The notes beneath the pieces are model-generated. The model searched no databases. It saw only the letters and a list, made by a program, of their open reading frames with translations, and was not told the DNA's origin. The position numbers and the translations under genes are program-made. A DNA stretch of 64,000 nucleotides, from positions 47,501 to 111,500 of the forward strand of contig JAMWET010003607.1 of NCBI GenBank assembly GCA_024036415.1, read 5' to 3'. How positions within the stretch are numbered: the stretch's first letter is position 1; the number at the start of each line of letters is the position of its first letter. Positions 57,488 to 64,000 of this stretch are shown here, piece by piece. This DNA is from Prochilodus magdalenae (lineage: Eukaryota > Chordata > Actinopteri > Characiformes > Prochilodontidae).

Positions 57488-58083
57488 GGACACAGGACTT
57501 GATTTAAGGGAGCTGTTTTATATTCCTTAATGGTACAGCAAATAAAATGCATTTCAGCATAGCAAAGACTACTGTCCAGACTGATCACTGCCTCAGGGGG
57601 TCTAACCCCACCCCCCCGAGGCCCCCCACACTGAGAGTAGCTGCTCGTCATGATGAAGGCTGATGGTTCGATGCCTCTGTTGGTTCTGTTGATTTTTTTT
57701 TTCCTTCCTGTCGTTTGTGTTGATCAGGTTTTCACCTCTCATAGCGTGGTTGTGGTTTTGTAGAGGAGGCACTTTAGAGATTTAAAGTCGAATGTGACTG
57801 CAGCAGAGAGCTCGTGCCCTACTTGTACCTCATCTCCCTCGTGTGCGTAGAGTCGGAGAGAAACATATCATTGAGTATGTCAATATAACGATACTGTTAC
57901 TGTCGCAACTGGATATCGTGCCGTTCCGGCGCGCGGTGGGGCACATGACGACCTGCTTACGAGATGTTTATTGCACTGTGAATATTTCCTCTGCTCCAGG
58001 TTTTATTTTACATCACGTTGTCATGATGGTTAATTTAAATCTACCAGCTGATGAAAGAAATGTTTTGTTTTGGAGATAATAAA
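57488..58083 (+). terminator. rbbp6: rbbp6 3' UTR with two poly(A) signals
   Basis: AATAAA at 57,541-57,546, 54 bases after the stop, could give a very short 3' UTR. A second AATAAA at 58,078-58,083 would give about 600 bases. Both are canonical. Which one is used cannot be told from sequence. Confidence 0.75.
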
Positions 58084-58324
58084 ATTCTGCGAAATCTCAA
58101 CTCTCTGCTTTCCCGTTTCCGCAGCGTGGGTTTCTGAACAGCACCGTGGTTTGAGTGGGGGGTGGATGCGTGTTTACCATGCTTCCATGAGGAGCTGAAT
58201 GTTGTAGCTGCTGTTGAGTGTCGTTCTGCTAATCAGGTGTTTCTGACTGAGTGTGAGAACATGACTGAAATGTGCAGGTTAAATTTAAGATCCTGTTTTT
58301 TACATTTCTGCTGTGAATTTAGTT

Positions 58325-58375
58325 TTCATTTAGCAGATGCTCTAATCTGGAGCGACTTACAGCTGTGCTTAGTGT
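58325..58375 (+). repeat. SINE/LINE tail relic (teleost GACTTACAG-type)
   Basis: TTCATTTAGCAGATGCTCTA followed by ATCTGGAGCGACTTACAG is the well-known conserved segment shared by V-SINEs and fish L2-type tails. Only this piece is present, so it is a short fragment. Confidence 0.7.
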
Positions 58376-58439
58376 TCCATCAGAGACCATTTCCTAGCTA
58401 GTACAAAGAGTCTAGAACTCTCCTTGACCTCAGACGCTG

Positions 58440-59215
58440 CCTGAATAAGGGCCAGTGCTGATACCTAGAAAGAGGAGTACTACCTGGCAACCCCAGCCCA
58501 GCGCCTGTACCTATAAAGAAGAATATGTTGTAAAATACAGCAGAAGAGCACTACCTGGCAACCCCAGCCCAGTGCTCATACCTATAAAGTAGAATACATA
58601 GTTGAATATAGCAGAAGAGCACTACCTGGCAACCCCAGCCCAGCACTCATACCTATAAAGAAGAATATGTTGTAAAATACAGCAGAAGAGCACTACCTGG
58701 CAACCCCAGCCCAGTGCTCATGCCTATAAACTAGAATACATAGTTGAATACAGCAGAAGAGCACTACCTGGCAACCCCAGCCCAGCGCTCATACCTATAA
58801 AGAAGAATACAAAAGTTAAATATAGCAGAAGAGCATTACCTGGCAACCCCAATCCAGCTCTTGTACCTATACAGCAAAATACGGAGTTAAATACAGCAGA
58901 AGAGCACTACCTGGCAACCCCAAAGCAGCGCCCATACCTATAAAGAAGAATACATTGTTAAATTCAGCGGTAGAGCAGTACCTGGCAACCCCAGCCCAGC
59001 GCTCATACCTGGAAAGTAGAATACAAAAGTTAAATATAGCAGAAGAGCACTACCTGGCAACCCCAATCCAGCTCTTATACCTATACAGCACAATACGGAG
59101 TTAAATACAGCAGAAGAGCGGAACCTGGCAACCACAACCGAGCTCTTATACCTATACAGCAGAAGAGCAGAACCTGGCAACCCCAGCCTAGTGCTCATAC
59201 CTAGAGAGATGGCAG
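58440..59215. repeat. About 71-bp tandem array
   Basis: About eleven units: AGCAGAAGAGCACTACCTGG, CAACCCCAGCCCAGCGCTCA, TACCTATAAAGAAGAATACA and GTTAAATAC. Some units are truncated or composite near the right end. Two sub-types alternate, with AAATATGTTGTAAAATAC or ATACATAGTTGAATA in the tail. Confidence 0.93.
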
Positions 59216-60165
59216 GTTCTACTCAGTACATGTGCATAGACTTCTATTGGTGCTCACTCACACCCTGTGTTCAGACAGCCAGTGAGAGTTCATTCCACCA
59301 TCTGGGCCCACCTGATCTGACCACACGGTCTAGCGGCCCAGCAGAACACTCACATCAGCTCCTACGAACACGGGTTCTCCAGGAAATCCGGTTTGAGAGA
59401 AACTGTAATCTGTCCAGGTTTAAACCAGGAGCTGTGAAGAACCCAGAGAACCCTCTCCAGCAGTGCCAGGGTGTGTTAGCACATGTACATTAATGATCAT
59501 ATATTTGTATTAATAAACAGTAATAAGGTTATATATGACGTTACTGGTCCACTACAATATACCGTCTCCACCTGAGGACACACCCACAGACCACTAGAGG
59601 GCGCTTCACAGTCTACAGCAGGGCAGCATTAATATACCACTAGCTGAAGATGAACAGAACAGAATATACAGAGACAGGAGGGTCTGTAGAAATGGACGGC
59701 GGGGCTGGTGGATGTCCTCAGGCAGCCCGACTGGTAGTAAACTGAATATTAGATCCATGAATTTTGTAATAAACTCTATTTAGATTTTGAGCAGGATCTC
59801 TCTGTTCCGTTGTGTACAGTTACTGTACAATATTTAATTAAATATTCAGTAAAATGTATTTAAATGTAAAGTGTGTTTACTCTGTGTTCTATGACACACA
59901 TTTCAGATATACTCTTTACCATCATACTGCACACCTGACAAGGTAAACCCGCTCAGGTCTGAAGATGAACAGGGTCGAGCTCAGCACACCTAGAACCTGA
60001 GTGTTCCTGAGTGCAGGTTTGTGTAATGAACAGCAGAGGGCGACAGAGAGCAGAGGGGGTCTGGTAGAAGCGCTCTTAGGTTCATTATTAACACTCAACA
60101 AACAGTGTAGATCTGCAGTCCACCAGTCCGAACACACCACCGGACCACCGGACCACCTGCTAGTA
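59216..60165. other. Intergenic unique sequence
   Basis: No gene or repeat recognised. The 5' part is GC-balanced, the middle (59,740-59,880) is AT-rich. Confidence 0.5.
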
Positions 60166-60171
60166 ACATCC

Positions 60172-60490
60172 AGGTGACATCATCCACTGTATCAGATCCG
60201 TTGACCATATAGGAATTGTAGTTCCAGACTGTAGTCCATCTGTTTCTCTATATACTTTATTACCCTGCTCTTCAACGGTCAGGACCCCCACAGGACCACC
60301 ACAGAGCAGGTATTATGCGGGTGGTGGATCATTATGTGTGTTGCTGGACACCTGAGTGTTACTGCTAGACTGAGAATCGTCCATCAAACAAAACTATCCA
60401 GCCTATAGCATCCTGTGGGGCAGTGTCCTGTGACCACTTATAAAAGACTAGAGGATGACTGACACAAACTGTGCAGCAGCAGATGAGCTA
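60172..60490 (+). mobile_element. Dispersed long-inverted-repeat DNA element, copy 2
   Basis: CCGTTGACCATATAGGAATT, CATCTGTTTCTCTATATACT and AGGACCACCACAGAGCAGGT match copy 1 at 36,781. After GGTGGATCATTATG the copy jumps to the element's central part (TACTGCTAGACTGAGAATCG, GGCAGTGTCCTGTGACCACT) and then to GCAGCAGCAGATGAGCTATC, which is the reverse complement of copy 1's end. This fits an element with long inverted arms and an internal deletion. It ends directly at the NF-Y-like array. Confidence 0.65.
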
Positions 60491-60504
60491 TCGTCTCTGA
60501 CTAG

Positions 60505-61175
60505 TAATACTAACCAATCAGCACTTAATAACAGTAATGTTAACCAATCAGCACTCAGTAGCAGTAATGCTAACCAATCAGCACTCAGTAGCTGTAATGC
60601 TAACCAATCAGCACTCAGTAGCCGAATTGTTAACCAATCAGCTCTCAGTAGTGGTAATGCTAACCAATCAGCACACGGTAGCCGAATTGTTAACCAATCA
60701 GCTCTCAGTAGCAGTAATGCTAACCAATCAGCACTAAGTAGCAGTAACGTTAACCAATCAGCACTCAGCAGTGGTAATGCTAACCAATCAGCTCTCAGTA
60801 GCAGTAATGCTAACCAATCAATCAGCTCTCAGTAGCAGTAATGCTAACCAATCAGCACTAAGTAGCAGTAATGCTAACTAATCAGCACTCAGTAGCCGAA
60901 ATGCTAACCAATCAGCACTCAGTAGCAGTAATGCTAACCAATCAGCACTCAGTAGCAGTAATGCTAACTAATCAGCACTCAGCAGTAGTAATGCTAACCT
61001 ATCAGCACTAACCACTAACCAGCTAACCAATCAGCACTTGGTAGCTGTAATGCTAACCAATCACCACTAAGTAAGAGTAATGCAAAACAATCACCACTAA
61101 GTAAGAGTAATGTTAACCAGTCAGCTTTCAGTAGCAGTAATGCTAACCAGTGAACACTCATTAGCAGTAGCACTC
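60505..61175. repeat. 30-bp minisatellite carrying a CCAAT box in each unit
   Basis: About 22 units of 30 bp: AACCAATCAGCACTCAGTAG followed by CAGTAATGCT. Fifteen units keep AACCAATCAG exactly, one has AACCAATCAC, others are mutated (AACTAATCAG, AACCAGTCAG). AACCAATCAG is the consensus for the NF-Y (CCAAT-box) factor, always on the + strand and with 30-base spacing. Confidence 0.95.
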
Positions 61176-61740
61176 TGGCGCCCTCTAGTGACCTGGAGTT
61201 GTGTTTTGAGTATGACGGAGGAACAGGAGGCGTCCCGGCGCTGTCCAGCTCAGGTACTACAGAACTATGCTCTGTCTGTGTGGGAGTGAATTCAGTGGAC
61301 TGGGTAGTTTGTTTGGCCTGTCAGGGTCGGGGTGGTACTGGGGGGATTATAGTGTGTTGGACAGTAAGGTGTCCCGCATGTCAGAGTATGATAGGGACAC
61401 ACTCAAACTCACACACACACACACACACACACACACTGGCAATGAGCCAAAGAGGGAAGAGTTAGGCATACACAGCTCATTAATATTCATCACCCAGCTC
61501 CCTCTGAGACTCTGTTAAGTGTTTTACTGTCACATTTTTGCCAAATCAATTAACACTAAACTATAAACAAGGCTAATTAGCACTAGCGCTAACAGGCTGT
61601 GTGCAGCAGCCCTTAGCCGAGGAGCTAACCTGCAGATAGCAGTCCTGCTACACCACCTCAGCACCATCAGTACAGGTGAAGTATTTATTAAATATGTTTC
61701 TGAATGAGACTATTTTATTAATCAATCCTGATATTTATAC
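61176..61740. other. Unique sequence with (CA)n microsatellite
   Basis: (CA)n runs at about 61,410-61,436. No gene recognised. An open frame of 88 codons across the microsatellite (61,199-61,465) has no recognisable domain. Confidence 0.5.
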
Positions 61741-61754
61741 TGAACTACTGTGTC

Positions 61755-64000
61755 TTTGCTCTGTCCCACCCTGTCTCTCTCTGTCCCTCTCAGTCTCGCT
61801 CTGTCCTGCTCTGTCCCACCCTGGCTCTCTCTGTCCCTCTCAGTCTCGCTCTGTCCTGCTCTGTCCCACCCTGTCTCTCTCTGTCCCTCTCAGTCTCGCT
61901 CTGTCCTGCTCTGTCCCACCCTGTCTCTCTCTGTCCCTCTCAGTCTCGCTCTGTCCTGCTCTGTCCCACCCTGTCTCTCTCTGTCCCTCTCAGTCTCGCT
62001 CTGTCCTGCTCTGTCCCACCCTGCCTCTCTCTGTCCCTCTCAGTCTCGCTCTGTCCTGCTCTGTCCCACCCTGTCTCTCTCTGTCTCTCTCTGTCCCTCT
62101 CAGTCTCGCTCTGTCCTGCTCTGTCCCCCCTGCCTCTCTCTGTCCCTCTCAGTCTCGCTCTGTCCTGCTCTGTCCCACCCTGCCTCTCTCTGTCCCTCTC
62201 AGTCTCGCTCTGTCCTGCTCTGTCCCACCCTGCCTCTCTCTGTCCCTCTCAGTCTCGCTCTGTCCTGCTCTGTCCCACCCTGCCTCTCTCTGTCCCTCTC
62301 AGTCTCGCTCTGTCCTGCTCTGTCCCACCCTGCCTCTCTCTGTCCCTCTCAGTCTCGCTCTGTCCTGCTCTGTCCCACCCTGCCTCTCTCTGTCCCTCTC
62401 AGTCTCGCTCTGTCCTGCTCTGTCCCACCCTGCCTCTCTCTGTCCCTCTCAGTCTCGCTCTGTCCTGCTCTGTCCCACCCTGCCTCTCTCTGTCCCTCTC
62501 AGTCTTACTCTGTCCTGCTCTGTCCCACCCTGCCTCTCTCTGTCCCTCTCAGTCTCACTCTGTCCTGCTCTGTCCCACCCTGCCTCTCTCTGTCCCTCTC
62601 AGTCTCGCTCTGTCCTGCTCTGTCCCACCCTGCCTCTCTCTGTCCCTCTCAGTCTCGCTCTGTCCTGCTCTGTCCCACCCTGTCTCTCTCTGTCCCTCTC
62701 AGTCTCGCTCTGTCCTGCTCTGTCCCACCCTGCCTCTCTCTGTCCCTCTCAGTCTCGCTCTGTCCTGCTCTGTCCCACCCTGCCTCTCTCTGTCCCTCTC
62801 AGTCTCGCTCTGTCCTGCTCTGTCCCACCCTGCCTCTCTCTGTCCCTCTCAGTCTCGCTCTGTCCTGCTCTGTCCCACCCTGCCTCTCTCTGTCCCTCTC
62901 AGTCTCACTCTGTCCTGCTCTGTCCCACCCTGCCTCTCTCTGTCCCTCTCAGTCTCGCTCTGTCCTGCTCTGTCCCACCCTGCCTCTCTCTGTCCCTCTC
63001 AGTCTCGCTCTGTCCTGCTCTGTCCCACCCTGCCTCTCTCTGTCCCTCTCAGTCTCGCTCTGTCCTGCTCTGTCCCACCCTGCCTCTCTCTGTCCCTCTC
63101 AGTCTCTCTCTGTCTCTCTCTGTCCCTCTCAGTCTCACTCTGTCCTGCTCTGTCCCACCCTGCCTCTCTCTGTCTCTCTCAGTCTCACTCTGTCCTGCTC
63201 TGTCCCACCCTGTCTCTCTCTGTCTCTCTCAGTCTCGCTCTGTCCTGCTCTGTCCCACCCTGCCTCTCTCTGTCCCTCTCAGTCTCTCTCTGTCCCTCTC
63301 AGTCTCGCTCTGTCCTGCTCTGTCCCACCCTGCCTCTCTCTGTCCCTCTCAGTCTCGCTCTGTCCTGCTCTGTCCCACCCTGCCTCTCTCTGTCCCTCTC
63401 AGTCTCGCTCTGTCCTGCTCTGTCCCACCCTGCCTCTCTCTGTCCCTCTCAGTCTCGCTCTGTCCTGCTCTGTCCCACCCTGCCTCTCTCTGTCTCTCTC
63501 AGTCTCGCTCTGTCCTGCTCTGTCCCACCCTGCCTCTCTCTGTCCCTCTCAGTCTCGCTCTGTCCTGCTCTGTCCCACCCTGCCTCTCTCTGTCTCTCTC
63601 AGTCTCGCTCTGTCCTGCTCTGTCCCACCCTGCCTCTCTCTGTCCCTCTCAGTCTCGCTCTGTCCTGCTCTGTCCCACCCTGCCTCTCTCTGTCCCTCTC
63701 AGTCTCGCTCTGTCCTGCTCTGTCCCACCCTGCCTCTCTCTGTCTCTCTCAGTCTCGCTCTGTCCTGCTCTGTCCCACCCTGCCTCTCTCTGTCCCTCTC
63801 AGTCTCGCTCTGTCCTGCTCTGTCCCACCCTGCCTCTCTCTGTCCCTCTCAGTCTTACTCTGTCCTGCTCTGTCCCACCCTGTCTCTCTCTGTCTCTCTC
63901 TGTCCCTCTCAGTCTCGCTCTGTCCTGCTCTGTCCCCCCTGCCTCTCTCTGTCCCTCTCAGTCTCGCTCTGTCCTGCTCTGTCCCACCCTGCCTCTCTCT
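61755..64000. repeat. 50-bp polypyrimidine-rich minisatellite, runs to window end
   Basis: About 45 units of 50 bp: CTGTCCCACCCTGCCTCTCT, CTGTCCCTCTCAGTCTCGCT and CTGTCCTGCT. Units are nearly identical. The main differences are CTGTCTCTCT versus CTGCCTCTCT and CTCGCT versus CTCACT or CTTACT. Occasional 10-base insertions (62,080, 63,105, 63,885) duplicate CTCTCTGTCT. Homogeneity is the highest of all arrays in the window. The right end lies beyond 64,000. Confidence 0.96.

Overview
The window is vertebrate nuclear DNA, almost certainly from a teleost fish. The evidence is one intron-rich gene, rbbp6, with vertebrate-type splice sites, several Tc1/mariner transposon copies of the kinds common in fish genomes, and other dispersed fish repeats. 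A long inverted-repeat element that I recognise from ostariophysan genomes (characins, catfishes, electric fishes) makes that group the best guess, but this is inference from memory.

Layout. Positions 1-41,300 are intergenic and hold no gene I can support. They are dominated by minisatellites with units of about 14-107 bp, CT-rich simple repeats, and Tc1-type elements in all states from nearly intact to relic. Two stretches (7.46-7.76 kb and 15.53-15.90 kb) look like possible conserved non-coding or exon-like sequence, on weak evidence. Positions 41,330-42,147 form a CpG-rich promoter and 5' leader. Positions 42,148-57,487 are the 17 coding exons of rbbp6 on the + strand, assembled here in frame to 1,774 codons plus stop. 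The order is DWNN ubiquitin-like domain, CCHC zinc knuckle, RING finger, alanine and proline-rich segments, RS domain, and a long charged tail ending in lysine-rich blocks. A short DWNN-only isoform can be read from exon 3 through its donor to an intronic poly(A) signal. Positions 57,488-64,000 hold the 3' UTR and then more tandem arrays, the last running off the window end.

Summing my coordinates, tandem arrays occupy roughly 18-19 kb of the 64 kb. The most informative structures are (i) a 31-bp minisatellite that flips orientation around a 25-nt centre, giving a 2.9-kb inverted repeat; (ii) a 107-bp satellite whose presumed single-copy ancestor lies 11 kb away and which was split by a young Tc1 element at an exact TA; (iii) a second array, of about 73 bp, also split by a Tc1 element; and (iv) two arrays that begin where copies of one dispersed inverted-repeat element break off.

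I found no new enzymatic or defence system. What stands out is how repeats seed, invert and capture transposons around a conserved housekeeping gene. Long open frames inside the repeats are by-products of unit length and are not annotated as genes.
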